The notes beneath the pieces were generated by a model, which saw only the letters and a program-made list of their open reading frames with translations, searched no databases and was not told the origin of the DNA. Positions 12,561 to 25,199 of a stretch of 64,000 nucleotides of DNA are shown piece after piece. Location: the NCBI GenBank assembly GCA_028829895.1, contig CM054182.1, positions 64,262,879 through 64,326,878 of the forward strand, given 5' to 3'. A program made the translations under genes and the position numbers. Each line of letters begins with the position of its first letter. Positions within the stretch are counted from its first letter, which is position 1. The stretch comes from Sinotaia quadrata. Taxonomy: Eukaryota; Mollusca; Gastropoda; Architaenioglossa; Viviparidae.

Positions 12561-14466
12561 AGACAACACTTGCTTGGCGTTAAAATTCTGAGTCGGCCAG
12601 ACGCAGGAGTCAGTTCGGGTCTACGTCAAGATTCTGGTCGCCCTTGTATTTATGTAACTGTTAATTAATATCTAGCTGACAAACGCTTTGTGAGGAGGGC
12701 GAGAAGGGATGGGGGAAGGGTATCAAGATAGCAGAATTGCAGCTGCGCTACATACAAAGTTCTGAAATCCTAACCGTCCATAAAGATTACAATACCCATA
12801 TTTCTTTTATTTTTAATTAATATTTTGTTATTTTGATATATCTAATAAATGCGTTAGAGGAAGAAAGACAATAATGTGATATAAACCTGCAATCTTGACA
12901 TTAGGCTGACATAACCTGGTGCTGTCACACGACAAGAAATCAATATTAAATTTTTTTTTTAGGTATCTTTGAAATGGATGTATGTTTGAATAACTCATTT
13001 TTGTCTAAAATTCTCTACTCTGCATGATTAAAAAAATGCCAATAATTTATTTCCATCTAAACCACAATACACTTCTTCGAAACACTCGAGGAAATAAACT
13101 CGGTGGATGATTACATCTTGTGAATTACGGTCATAAATTATTTTTTTACATGCATCCAACTGACGCATGAAAAAAAAAAAAGACCAAATTAATATGAGAA
13201 AATTTAAAAAATAGAAACTCCACTACAATTATACTGCAACATAATTAGAATAAGAGGAAAATGAATTTAAGCGAAATCATTTCTGCTCCTTTGAAATAAA
13301 CTTCATGAAGAGGGTTTAACCCTCGGGGTATACATTAGCTGGGCTGAAATATACTCCAGCTGTGAAGGGGGAGAAAAGCGTTGCCATGCAATTATCTTCA
13401 ATCAAATCGATTAATGGGTTGCATAACTTGACAGAAGTAATGTGTGTATATATGTGTGGATGTGGAGGGAAGGGGGGGGGGACTACTTTAAGATGGAAAA
13501 CAATAGTTAACTGGAGAAAGGGTTGAATGGAACAGAGAATGAGAGGCAAACAAAACCCACAAAAGTATATATATGATGGAATTTTGCTGTCTCCTTCATT
13601 AGATGTTTGGTTACTAAATCTGGTTTTATTGATTCGCGTCATTTGTGAGTCTTTAACGTCCAGTGACGTATTGGGGAAATGGTTGCAACAATAATTGCTA
13701 TATTGCGTGATATTTACTGTTCTTGGCGCTTTGCAGCCTGGGAACGAGGCAATATTGAGGTCTAGAAGGACATGTCGTAATAATGATTTTTTTTAAGTCA
13801 GACATTATTTCTATGCACGACATCAGCAATTCGCATATATAATATGGGTCAATGCCGTTTTTCCTGTGGAAGACGAAATTTCGTAGAAAGATCATTTTAA
13901 CGAATGTGTTTAGGTAAGCATTATAATGCACAGTTTCTATAAAACTGTGATTAACTTTGAGAAGATGCATTTATCAATATAATTCGACTGATTTTTAAGT
14001 TAGGAGGTTGCTTTAAGGAATTCAAAATAGATTTTACAAGGGATGCTCATTAATCAAACACACATCCTTTACTACAACTCACTTTGGAGTCATAGATAGG
14101 CATCTTGTTGTCTACCTTTCTATGTCCCGGATATACATACAATTTCATAAGTAATAGCAACTTTAAAACATTACCGGACTACAATTTATAATAATAATCA
14201 TATCTACATTTGCCAACCATTGATAAATAAATATGCACATATATCTGAGCACATTTGATATATAGTGTTCCTGGTTATTTTGTAGGTGAACTATTCACGC
14301 TGACCAACTCCCCAGTGATGTTTGCCTGGGAAAGTGCAGGGCCTATTACAGGTAATAATTATAAAGAACGGTAATACCCCTCGGATGTTCAGTTAGCTAT
14401 TCAATTATCTGCTCTGGGTCGTCATTCTATTAATGTCACTGATAGATTAGATCTGCATTATCTAGC
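12561..14466. other. No gene seen
   Basis: AT-rich unique sequence. Frames of about 90-108 codons on the minus strand (13,316-13,970) have no recognisable domain or splice context. Confidence 0.45.
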
Positions 14467-14472
14467 CCCCCC

Positions 14473-14544
<72 letters not shown>
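14467..14544 (+). repeat. (C)n plus (CA)n microsatellite
   Basis: A run of C followed by about 31 CA units. Confidence 0.97.
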
Positions 14545-14545
<1 letters not shown>

Positions 14546-14960
14546 AATCCAAAGTGCCCTCAGTTACTTATGTAAGGTAACCGCCTCAGTATATTTTTAT
14601 CTTCTAATTTGTTCCTATTTTCTATAATTGTTATGGATATTGTGTAGTAATGTGTTTGTCGTTGATCTATAGAGAGGTTTTCTGTGCAATTAACTGGAAC
14701 CGCCCATGTCTGTGCACAACCCGGTAAATTTAGGTTAAGTAGTTAATGCGCGGAGTAGAGAAACTGGAGGGGGAGAGTGATTAGTAGAAGGGGTTAAGTC
14801 ACCTGGACATGCTATAACCATATAGAGACATTTTAGTCCGCTGGTGACGTACATGAAATTGTGCCGATTATAGAAAGGTTGAACCTGTCTAGAAAAGGGC
14901 TTTTGCAAGATACCATGTATTGAAATTTATGGTTACTTGTATGTATGAAGCCAATGTAAG

Positions 14961-15185
14961 TCAGAGAGGTATTGAGTGGCATTAGCGGTATATTTCTGTC
15001 AGAGAGGTATTGAGTGGCATTAGCGGTATATTTCTGTCAGAGAGGTATTGAGTGGCGTTAGCGGTGTATTTCTGTCAGAGAGGTATTGAGTGGCGTTAGC
15101 GGTGTATTTCTGTCAGAGAGGTATTGAGTGGCGTTAGCGGTGTATTTCTGTCAGAGAGGTATTGAGTGGCGTTAGCGGTGGTTTA
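14961..15185 (+). repeat. 38-bp minisatellite, 6 copies
   Basis: TCAGAGAGGTATTGAGTGGC recurs every 38 bp from 14,961. Copies 1-2 share ATTAGCGGTATA and copies 3-6 share GTTAGCGGTG, showing stepwise amplification. Confidence 0.96.
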
Positions 15186-18100
15186 ATTGTATACATAGAA
15201 TGATGAAATTGTAGTGAGCATGTGTCTGATGTAATATGTTCTTATTTTCCATTCTAAAGCTATCTGAAATGAGTGAAACTAAATTATAAAGTGATGTAAT
15301 TGTTAAATGTAAACACTTGGTTATGGGATGTTAATTATGGAAATCTAGGTTGACAAATCATGAATGTAAACTTTTGAAATTGTTATTGTCATGTTTATAA
15401 ATGATATTTAATAAGAGTGATTCTTCTTGAATTGTATACTAACGTTTTGGATAATGTAGTTTATTGTAAGAGAGGTTTCCATTCCACTGTCGCCATGTGC
15501 TGTGATGTTTGACACGGTAATTATGCCAGCTACAAAGGGAATGCTATTTTGGCCCGTTCTTCTTCGTTTCCCTCTTTGAGCTCAATTTCTGCTAGTGTGG
15601 ATGATCCCAGAGCTCAAACTTGATTTAGAATACCATCAGGTCAGTAGTCAGGTCAGACCGGGGATACCACATCATCAAAAGGAGCACCTTGTAAACGATA
15701 CATGTACCACCTCAGATTGTTCATCTTCATTGGAGTATCAAGATAAGTGTTTATCATGGAGACCACTCACCATTGATATATGATCTGTTGTTTATAAACA
15801 TTGAAACAAATTGCACTAGATCGATAGTGAATGTTCTCATTTGGTTCTTGTACCTGAAAATAATTTTTATTCTTTTATTGTTTTCATTATTAAAATTTCT
15901 GTTATCTTATCAAATATCTTAATTAATTCTTGGAACGACCATTAATTGGAATTGGCTTGGGGAGGGGGGGGTGCGAGCTGTAGAAGAATGAATGTTCATT
16001 AATTAATTAAGAGGGAGAGATACGTTGCCGATTCCCCGATTCCAGAAGTCATATCAACTAATTTACTTGTCGCTGTATTGAATATTTAACATCCCATAAA
16101 CACAAGTGGTAGGATTTAAATATAGAGACTGAAAGCATAGATTAGGCCATGGGGCTATCAGCATTAAAAATCAGTTAATGATGAGACAGGGTCATTAAAA
16201 TAGCCCCTCATGTGATGTCCATGTCCATGATACGATCGTTTAATCATGTCAAATAGTTTCATTTCAAATTCGCCTCCAAAATAAATTCTCTGCAAGTTAA
16301 TCATGAAATATATCGATCTGATTCAGACGAGCAAAAAATTAAAATTAACCATTGTAATATTTGCACCAAGAAACTAGGTGCCACATTTCTCAAACATTAG
16401 AAAGAGGGATGACATTATTTTTTCTACTTTACAATATTTACGTCATAAATCACTTATTGACTACAAAACTGTTTCAATTCACTGCAATGGTACACAAATT
16501 ACAAAACACTCTCGGTGCTTCTGCAATATGTGGAAATGCATTTGCAAGCAAGCACATACCATCACCATCATACAGTCACCTGAGCGAAATGACCATCCCA
16601 GGAAGTGTATTTTAGTTTTCTATACCCAATGGTCATTACCGCACTACATAAAACGGACTGCACGGTAATGCCTAGTCGTCTTCTCTGCAGTTTTGCAAAG
16701 ATAACCCTTGTCAAAGAGTTATCTTTGGAAAGCAACGTGAAAGCAACTTAAACCACTAGTTTCCATCGAGAACTGTAGCAATGGTTTCCAAGTAGTTTTC
16801 CTCCACAGAGGCGTGTAGGGAGGGGCTCATTATGAGAATGTACATTGAAGGCTATTATACATTTCAGACGTGGCCCACACAAAATCAGTCACCACTACAA
16901 GTACCCGCAAAACTGTGATGTGAGTTTTCACCCGCGAAAGCTTTTGACCCCGAGAGAGTCTCCTCCAAGTTCAATGGCCACAAGTATCTGGCCGAACTAT
17001 GTAAATGCCGAGCAACCAAGACTGCGATGAACTGGCAAAATTTAACTGTGCACAGATGGGACTCTAGAATGGGGCTGGAAGAACGAGAAGACTGGGCTAC
17101 TGACTGCGACGTCACGCAAGACTGGCCTGACCTCTGTGTACATCCAAAAGCGAGCAGCTAGCTTTCGGGGACTGCGTGCGATCCATCACGATCTGAAAAG
17201 AGAGCGAAAGATACGTTCCATGCTTTTGTCGGATCGATAAACATTTTGCTGCACGAATGGTGTCGTGCCGAGAAAGAATAAGATGGTGAATCATGACACA
17301 GACCAGAGTGGGGAAATAATTTTCGACTCTCTAATGGATCTCGGGGTAGAGAATGATGTATGCGGGGGTGGGGGGTGGAAGGGTGCATGAAGGGAAGATA
17401 AGAATCGAACGAGTGTACTCACTGATCGCTGAAAAAGTGATGGTGGTTTGTTTTTTTTTTTAAATATTTTTAAAAAAATAGACCATTTAAAAAAAAAAAT
17501 ACCTAGGAAAGAAGGAAAGCCATCATTCACCACTCGACAGGCGACCATTTACCCGTCCAAGTGATTAAGCAAAACAAAAGAAAGTAATCGTGTTTTGAAA
17601 ACTGTTCGAGAATTGAAGAGTTAGGTGTGTGTTGGGGTTTTTTTCCTCTCTGTTCTCAGAAAAGTGGCCAGGATTTATTTACCGCATTTTGTGGTAGGGA
17701 AGGGAGGGAGCGATGGTTGTTTCTTTAAAGTATATATTTTGCACGCACAGTAAATCCTTGCTAAGGCGTCGTGCACACGTCGTCAAGGGCAACCCATATA
17801 TAAACATCGCAAAGTTTCGATGCGGGTTGCGTGCATCCACAAGCAGTGAGCAAACAAATTTAATGACGTCATTTCCTTCGTGCTCAGGCTTGAAAAGCGA
17901 AACTAAGCCACGAGATGAAGTTGCAACTGTAGCTACGAGATTAAGAAATTTCACAAGAGAGTCTCTTTATAAGAATGGTTAAGTCATCCTCAGATATACA
18001 GCACGTGTTCTGTCACCCTTGTCAGGCCTCAGTTTCTTCCCTTTACCCACTTCATATCTCAACCAGTTTCCTGCACGTTGACAACGATTATTATATCGGG

Positions 18101-18639
18101 ATTTGTAAAATTTAGTCTCCAAATAGACAATCAAAAGTTTTAAAAATTGTTTTCGGGTGGTTGTTGAAGCATAACTGATAATTATTATATCAGGATTTGT
18201 AAACTTCAGTCTCGAAACAGACAGTAGACAATTAGATTTTTTTTTTAAAAGCATTGTTGGATGGTTGTTGAGGCAATACGATTAATAAGTCATGTTACGT
18301 CTATCATTGTGCTATTAAAATCCTCAGATTCACAGTCACCTTCCCCCTCATGAAGAGACTTGGGTCGATCTGATTTCATATAGTATGTTTTTTTCCGTCC
18401 TGCCACTGGAATACAAACAGAATGAGTGCAGTCAAACAGACAGACAAGAAATCAGATAGACACACAAAGAGGTATACAAACGGACAGATAGACAAATAGA
18501 TAGACATACGGATGGAGAGGATCCATATAATCTAACAGATCTATAATCGTCATCACAACTATTTAACACACGGTATTTAATAACAAAGATTATAACGTGG
18601 AAATGTACGATTAAAAAAAAACCGATAATATTTTTAGAA
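15186..18639. other. No supported gene; GC-richer part 16.8-18.0 kb
   Basis: Several frames of 60-96 codons occur (for example 16,378-16,668 plus and 17,679-17,954 minus), but none shows a known domain or convincing splice sites. At 18,040-18,280 a unit of about 120 bp containing ATTATATCAGGATTTGTAAA and GGTGGTTGTTGA is present twice in diverged form. A regulatory or exonic island in the GC-richer part cannot be excluded. Confidence 0.4.
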
Positions 18640-18664
18640 AGAAAGAAAGAAAGAAAGAAAGAAA
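18640..18664 (+). repeat. (GAAA)n short microsatellite
   Basis: Six GAAA units. Confidence 0.9.
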
Positions 18665-18803
18665 TCCAATAGTCCTAAAATATTTTAACTACGTTTGTTT
18701 CATTAAACTATAACAATCCGGCATATCCTTTGTCCAGTTTCCATTCGAGAGCGGAATTTGTCGGCCGTCAGGCCCTTTAGGGAGAAGCCAATATTATGCC
18801 CTC

Positions 18804-18811
18804 ACACGCGC

Positions 18812-18841
<30 letters not shown>
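18804..18841 (+). repeat. (CG)n(CA)n microsatellite
   Basis: An alternating CG run followed by CA units, a sequence able to form Z-DNA. Confidence 0.93.
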
Positions 18842-18843
<2 letters not shown>

Positions 18844-21307
18844 ATGGCATCTGAAAGATCTAATTATACATTATCAGCTCATACCTTTTCAACGATAATG
18901 GTCGAGTCATCAGCGCCCGGTCACACATCAAATTTGTACTGAGTGTTTTTTTTCAAACTATCTGATGGCGAACCTGAGCAGACCAGTCCTATGTGACAGT
19001 TACTTATACTAGTTACCGAGTTGTGGCTCTGGGCTTTACGTCACTTGCTTCAGACTGCGTTAAATTCAGTTAAGAGTACAAACTCTTTTTTGTATTATGA
19101 TTATTATGTACTTTCAAAACGAGATTAATTCGTAGACTTTTATTATCACAAAGGTAAACACACTAATCTGTGACGAATCAACAAAAAAATTCAGTGATAG
19201 ATAAATGTAAAATAATCTATTGTCCTCAAAATTCTAAAATCCACCCTTCCTATATTTTAAAGTTATCACAAACTTCGTCAATGAAATGTTGATGACCCGT
19301 CTCATGACATCGGGATGTTTGTCAGTTTTTCACAGGAGTACCATACAGAGTTATTCCGCTCAAAGCGAAAGTAGTTAGCTTTAGTGGCATGTCGATAATC
19401 TCCCTTTGCATCTGTGTCTCAATTCTTGAACTGTTCCTATAAGTTTTCCCAAGCGAACGCTGATTAAGGCCTGCAGAAAATGGCTTTCTCCTCCTGTGAT
19501 CCCTAAAATGCCTTTGATCCTGACATTTGATCGTAACCATAGAAAGATCCGGATGCTTGCCTCTTTTCCCGTTCGTTTGCTTTCAAACCTCAATTATAAC
19601 CCATGATTGATATTTTACTGGACTTAATACGCTAACCGTTTGACATAAATTGCCCCTGGGTGCACAGCGATATTGAGGGGCCATATAATTTCAAAGATTT
19701 AAACAACAAAAAGTGTATTTGGTGTGCTGTGGTGTCATTGATGTGCAAGTTATGTGTGATTAATTTGGCACTTAATATGTTGCTAATATGCTAACATTTG
19801 ATTGGTTTTTTTTTTAGTTCAATAATTATAAAAATTGTGCAGTTTAGAATTTTTGTCCTTTTCTTTTAAGGCGCAATGTTTACCCCTTACAAGACACCCG
19901 TTTAAGAATTCATTAAAATGAATTACTTGCCAAACAATCCATATTTAACTAGAAAGCGCCCTGCTGTCAGATTACGGTGCCAGTTGGACAATTTAAACTT
20001 TAGAATCATGCTCTCCTATTTCCAGAAGGATAAGGCGACCGAGAGTGGTAAACCTTAGACCGTTATGCCTCGTCATGAGCATTTATTAAATTATAGATTA
20101 GTCTGGACTGTACCCATAGAGTGACACTAAGACCAATAATCCCCAAAGTCAAACTGGTTCATATAGGCCTACCACTGGGACTCCCCATAGATGCACACGC
20201 TCAGTCTCAGCTATCCTAGTCACTTAAAATAACCAATCAGAGTGAAAGAAACATGTGCTTTCTTCAGCAGCCAATTTGTTACAATTCTTTTTATTGGGTA
20301 CTGTAATACAGTACATTCTGACGGGATTTTTTTGCCTGACACTGAACGGGTTGATATAATACTTTTAATTCTATTTTACCTTTTGTACACTTGTGAGATG
20401 ATCCTGATCTAGCTACTGACTCAACAAATGAACGGAAAACAAAGCAATATTTGTCAGAAAATGACGTGCATGGTACCAAGTATAACAAGGCGAGGAGATG
20501 TTTGTAGTACCTCACGTCAAAAATGACATAATTTATGATGCTGGTAGTACATTATGATTTAACTCGGATTGCTGGGGGGGAGGGGGAAACACGATCTAAA
20601 CAGTCAAGAAACATCAATAAGATTTCAGTAATTTTCTGTTGTATTCTGATATTTCACAATAAATCGGCATGTATAAAGATCAAAACCATTGAAACATGTA
20701 GCTACAATTTAGGCCTATTTATGTTACCGTAGTAGCAGTGTAGTAACTGTTATGTTACTCTTCCTGGAGCAGTCATTTTGGGTACATCGATCTAGAGAGT
20801 TTTATTACATTTTATTACATTACACAGAGACAGACGTAAATAGGTTTAATCAAATGGAAAAGTAAGTTGGTAGTAATTATCACACACAATTACTATTTCG
20901 AGTTCACCTGCTATTTTAGCATATTAATTAAGTAGAAACGGTGCTTTTAAAATTTAAACAACTGCAAAACAAAGTACAACTTTAAAATAAAAAAAAGATA
21001 AAAAGAGGGCGCTATGTGAAAATTGAAAAGGCATACAATAAAAAATAAAAAAAAGAAAAAGTGAGGACGTTTTGATCTCCGTGACGACAACATAGTCATT
21101 ATTAACAATGACATATAGAGTCAGATAAACAGGAAATACTAAAAAAATGTAAGTTTGTTGAATGAAGCTATATCGCTAATCCCCTATATTAAATATTAAT
21201 TTAACCTTTTTATATATTTTAAAGCTTTTAACTTCAAGACTTCAGCATAATATTTGGTTGGTTTTTTTTGTTTTTTTTTAGATGTGGGTTCGAGTTTTTT
21301 GTTTTTT
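18842..21307. other. No gene seen
   Basis: Unique AT-rich sequence. A minus frame at 19,381-19,593 and its neighbour at 19,322-19,540 are not recognised. Confidence 0.45.
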
Positions 21308-21478
21308 TCTTTTAATCACTTGTGTGGTGTGTGTATGTGTGTGTGGGGTGTATGTGGTGTGTGTGTGTCTGTGTGGTGTGTATGTGTATGTGGTGTGTGT
21401 GTGGTGTATGTGTGTGTGGTATATATGTGTTGTGTGTGTGTGTGCGTGCGTGGGTGGGTGGGTGGGTGTGGGTGTGTT
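21308..21478 (+). repeat. (GT)n complex microsatellite
   Basis: GT, GGT and TATG units ending in four GGGT repeats. Confidence 0.96.
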
Positions 21479-22254
21479 GAAGGGGGTCGGTGATGACGAC
21501 ATAAATACAATTATTGGTGCGATTCATTATAAAGTTTTTGTTCCAAATAAATGGGTGTGCATAATGTAAGATAGGTATAAGAAGGGTCTAAAGATGGATA
21601 TATGGTAAGATTAGGATGGATTTGATGCATTATTTTCGTTTCCGTCGGATACGCAAATCGACCCTTGTACTTAGGTGTTCTGGGCTCTAGAGCATATGCC
21701 GACAGTCTTCGTCGCAGTGACGACACACAGCTACAGTTGTCAAGACATAAACGACGAATAAGTGACTGTCCTGCATTCTAGGCTCTGCAAATTGTGCACA
21801 TTTTGATTATCGATCAGTGTGAAGAAGAGTGACGTTAGGCCACGCCAAATCTGTGGTGGAAAGAAAATCGAGTCCAGTTCAATGCTCACTGATTATATTT
21901 TTATTTCCTTTATATAGTAAACTTTCACTGTTCATCTCTTTCCCCCGAGTTATTATTTAGGTATTGTTGAATGAAATATAGTGTGACGTTATATTACGTT
22001 GTCAAATATAATCACCATAGTGTAACAGTCGCTTTTTCTGCGTTAAGAGGAGAAAAGGTCATAAATATTGCAATAAAGGCCGGGCCATCGTCATGGTAAC
22101 TAATACAGAGACGATACCTGCATCAGCGTTTATGAAAGTTATGGGACTTAAGAACTTACGACAAACCTTACTCATACATACAAACGGGTATTACACAATG
22201 TCTTCTTACGTTAAAAAAAACGAGTTGTTTGTTTGTGTTATATGGAGAGACGCG
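21479..22254. other. No gene seen
   Basis: Unique sequence without a supported frame on either strand. Confidence 0.45.
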
Positions 22255-22560
22255 CGTGGTGTAAGGTGGGTGATGTATGTCCATAAGTGGATTGTGCAAC
22301 TTGGTACTGTTTGTCAAATGGATTTTCTAAGGTGGGTGATGTATGTCCATAAGTGGATTGTGTAAGATGGTACTGTATTTTCTCAAGTGGATTTTGTAAG
22401 ATAATACTGTATGTTCTCAAATGGATTTTGTAAGATGTAGTCTATGCCCTCGAGTGGATTTTGTAAGCTGTTATTGCATGTCCTCAAGTGGATTTTGTAA
22501 GCTGGCGCCTGTTTGTCAAGAGGTGGGTTTGGGCAATTTGTATTATATGTCCACAAGAGG
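22255..22560 (+). repeat. Degenerate tandem repeat (AAGTGGATTTTGTAAG)
   Basis: Diverged units of about 36-60 bp with forms of CCTCAAGTGGATTTTGTAAG; the first two copies share GGTGGGTGATGTATGTCC. Confidence 0.8.
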
Positions 22561-22591
22561 ATTTGAAAATTGGCGTCGTGCCTCCATTAGG

Positions 22592-22975
22592 TACTAAGGT
22601 AGTGTTTAATGTCTATGTCGTGTGTCTACAAGGTAGTGTTTAATATTGGTGTCGCGTGTCTACAAGGTAGTGTTTAATGTCTGTGTCGTGTGTCTACAAG
22701 GTAGTGTTTAATGTCTGTGTCGTGTGTCTACAAGGTAGTGTTTAATGTCTATGTCGTGTGTCTACAAGGTAGTGTTTAATGTCTATGTCGTGTGTCTACA
22801 AGGTAGTGTTTAATGTCTATGTCGTGTGTCTACAAGGTAGTGTTTAATGTTGGTATCGTGTGTCTACAAGGTAGTGTTTAATGTCTATGTCGTGTGTCTA
22901 CAAGGTAGTGTTTAATGTCTATGTCTATGTGTCTACAAGGTAGCGTTTAATGTTGGTGTCGTGTGTCCAGAAGGT
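22592..22975 (+). repeat. 34-bp minisatellite, about 11 copies
   Basis: TCTACAAGGTAGTGTTTAAT recurs every 34 bp. Variant words TATGTC, TGTGTC and TTGGTG mark subgroups of copies. Confidence 0.96.
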
Positions 22976-24309
22976 GCCGATTGTTCAGTGGCGATTACAA
23001 AGTCTTATTGCATATTTAACAAGGAATAGGGAGAATCAACAATTCTATAAAATATTAATCTCTCACTTAGGACTTTTCCTGATGGTGATCACTACCTTAA
23101 AAAAAATAGCGCATGAATTTTGTGACCTTCACTAGAATACTGGCGCTGTTTCAGACAGAATATAACTAGAGTGACTAGACAACAAATCTTGAGAGGCGTC
23201 TTCCCGAGGGTAGCATAGAATATATGTGCTCGTATTCGAGAGAATTATCATTTTATCCACGACCAGTGAAACACGATTTTAAGTCCTAAGATTGATTCCA
23301 TTTCCCCACACAACAGTGAACATTAAACTAAAACGCCGACTGCTACATGAAAGGACAACGTGATCTCTCTGGGTTTTCGCTTCACGACTAAATGTGACAT
23401 ATTCATGAATTGCGAATTTAGGCATTGTGGATCCGCTACAACAGTGGAGCCCGTTTGTAGATAGCAAATGAAGTTTCCCATCATCTCAAAACGTCGTAGC
23501 ATTCATAAAACGCGAGACAAGCCCAGTCTCCTTGCTAACAGTTCGTGGTGTTGGATACAAATGAGGTAGTGCATTCATTTATCAGAGGTTTTTCTTTAAT
23601 TTAAAAAGAAATAAATAAAATGAACATGAAACACTTAATGACTTGAATTCGTTCATCTTCAGAAACCACAGTTAAACTGCTTTTAGAAGTATACGAGTCG
23701 TTGTTTATTTTCTAACCACCACCCCCCCGGAGGGACTACCCGAAGCCCGAAAGCCGATTACTCGCAAGAAAACACTATAATCACAGCTTTGTTACGTTCG
23801 TTTTATATCATTGCCCTAGGCCGTCATCCGAGAAAGTCCAAATGCGTCAAAGTTCTTTCTTTCTCTCCTAATTATCTTATGCTATTAGCATCGACTGTAG
23901 TGAAAAGTCGCTCATCATGTTAACCCAATAGATGGATTTAGACTGGGTTAATAAGAGAATGCCAGACTGCTATCGTTGATATAGAGATAAAGATGCAGAG
24001 AGAAAGGGAGAAAATATATATATATTATTTTGATGATGATGATGATGGTGATTTAATTTGTCGTGAGGAAAAAAATTCACATGAAAATTAAAACTCACTT
24101 AATAAAATTTGTTTGACCTTTTAAAATTGTATACATTGGTATCTCAAAATTAAATTTCAAGCAAGCAGGAGGGGGTGAAAAAATAAAGGAGAAGCGAAAG
24201 ACAAGAAAGGTAAAACGTAAAACGGTAAAAAGGTAAAACGGAAATAAAAACTAAGAGAGCGCAGTTATAAAACCAAGCATACATACAATCGGCATTTAAT
24301 TCTGGCGTT
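22976..24309. other. No gene seen
   Basis: Unique sequence with a short (GAT)n run at about 24,033 and a purine-rich stretch with repeated GGTAAAACG at 24,205-24,245. Confidence 0.5.
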
Positions 24310-24672
24310 ACAACTTGGAGAATCTAAAGTGCTTTCATTTTTTGTGTAAATTACCAAACCATTACCAGATAACTTGCAGAATCTAAAGTGCTTTCATTTT
24401 CTGTGTAAATTACCAAACCATTACCAGATAACTTGCAGAATCTAAAGTGCTTTCATTTTCTGTGTAAATTACCAAACCATTACCAGATAACTTGCAGAAT
24501 CTAAAGTGCTTTCATTTTCTGTGTAAATTACCAAACCATTACCAGACAACTTAGAGAATCTAAAGTGCTTTCATTTTCTTTGTAAATTACCAAACCATTA
24601 CCAGATAACTTGCAGAATCTAAAGCGCTTTCATTTTTTGTATAGAATACCAAATCATTACCAGATAACTTGA
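24310..24672 (+). repeat. 59-bp minisatellite, 6 copies
   Basis: AACTTGCAGAATCTAAAGTG recurs every 59 bp; four central copies are almost identical and the outer ones diverge. The units are contiguous, without spacers. Confidence 0.96.
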
Positions 24673-24689
24673 ATTAGATGGTAACGTTC

Positions 24690-24830
24690 CCTCTAACATT
24701 TTTCCTGTGTGCGCGGAACTTTTTCCTGTGTGCTCGGAACTGGCGGTTTTTTGAGCTTGCTACCAAAATTTGTGCGCGGAATTTTGAAACTGCTGCGCGG
24801 AATTTTCTAATGAGCTGCGCGGCCGCATAC
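24690..24830 (+). repeat. Short GCGCGGAA-containing repeat cluster
   Basis: GCGCGGAA or CTCGGAAC recurs five times in about 120 bp within otherwise AT-rich DNA. It starts right after the 59-bp array. It could be a fragment of a DNA transposon end; this is unproven. Confidence 0.45.
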
Positions 24831-25034
24831 CTTAAAAGGAATACTTGCAAACATATGTGTATACAGATTCTTGAACTGGACTTTGACTGGTAGACAAAGT
24901 CCTCTTAAAATAACTGTTATGGACTTTAATTTAAAATTTCATTGCTTTAGCATTTATGGTGTATGCTAGGCTTAAAGTACTTATAGCCGTGTTAGCTAAT
25001 AACAGGTAGACGGATGGACGGGCAGACAGGCAGC

Positions 25035-25037
<3 letters not shown>

Positions 25038-25119
<82 letters not shown>
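25038..25119 (+). repeat. (GATA)n(GA)n microsatellite
   Basis: About six GATA units running into more than 25 GA units. Confidence 0.97.
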
Positions 25120-25121
<2 letters not shown>

Positions 25122-25199
25122 ATGCATACAGAGACTATATAAAAATGCTACGCGGGTAAAAAGAAAAATTAAATAAATTGAAAATAATTTAGCACGAGT

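Noticed and set aside
16378..16668. 96-codon plus frame
   Set aside because: Not low-complexity, but there is no recognised domain, no good splice context and no conservation evidence.
21280..21300. GGGTTCGAGT resembling a tRNA B box
   Set aside because: No A box at the right distance and no cloverleaf arms; followed by T-rich and GT repeats.
24310..24672. CRISPR-like direct repeats (also 51,524-51,866)
   Set aside because: Units are contiguous with no spacers, and the whole window is eukaryotic in character.
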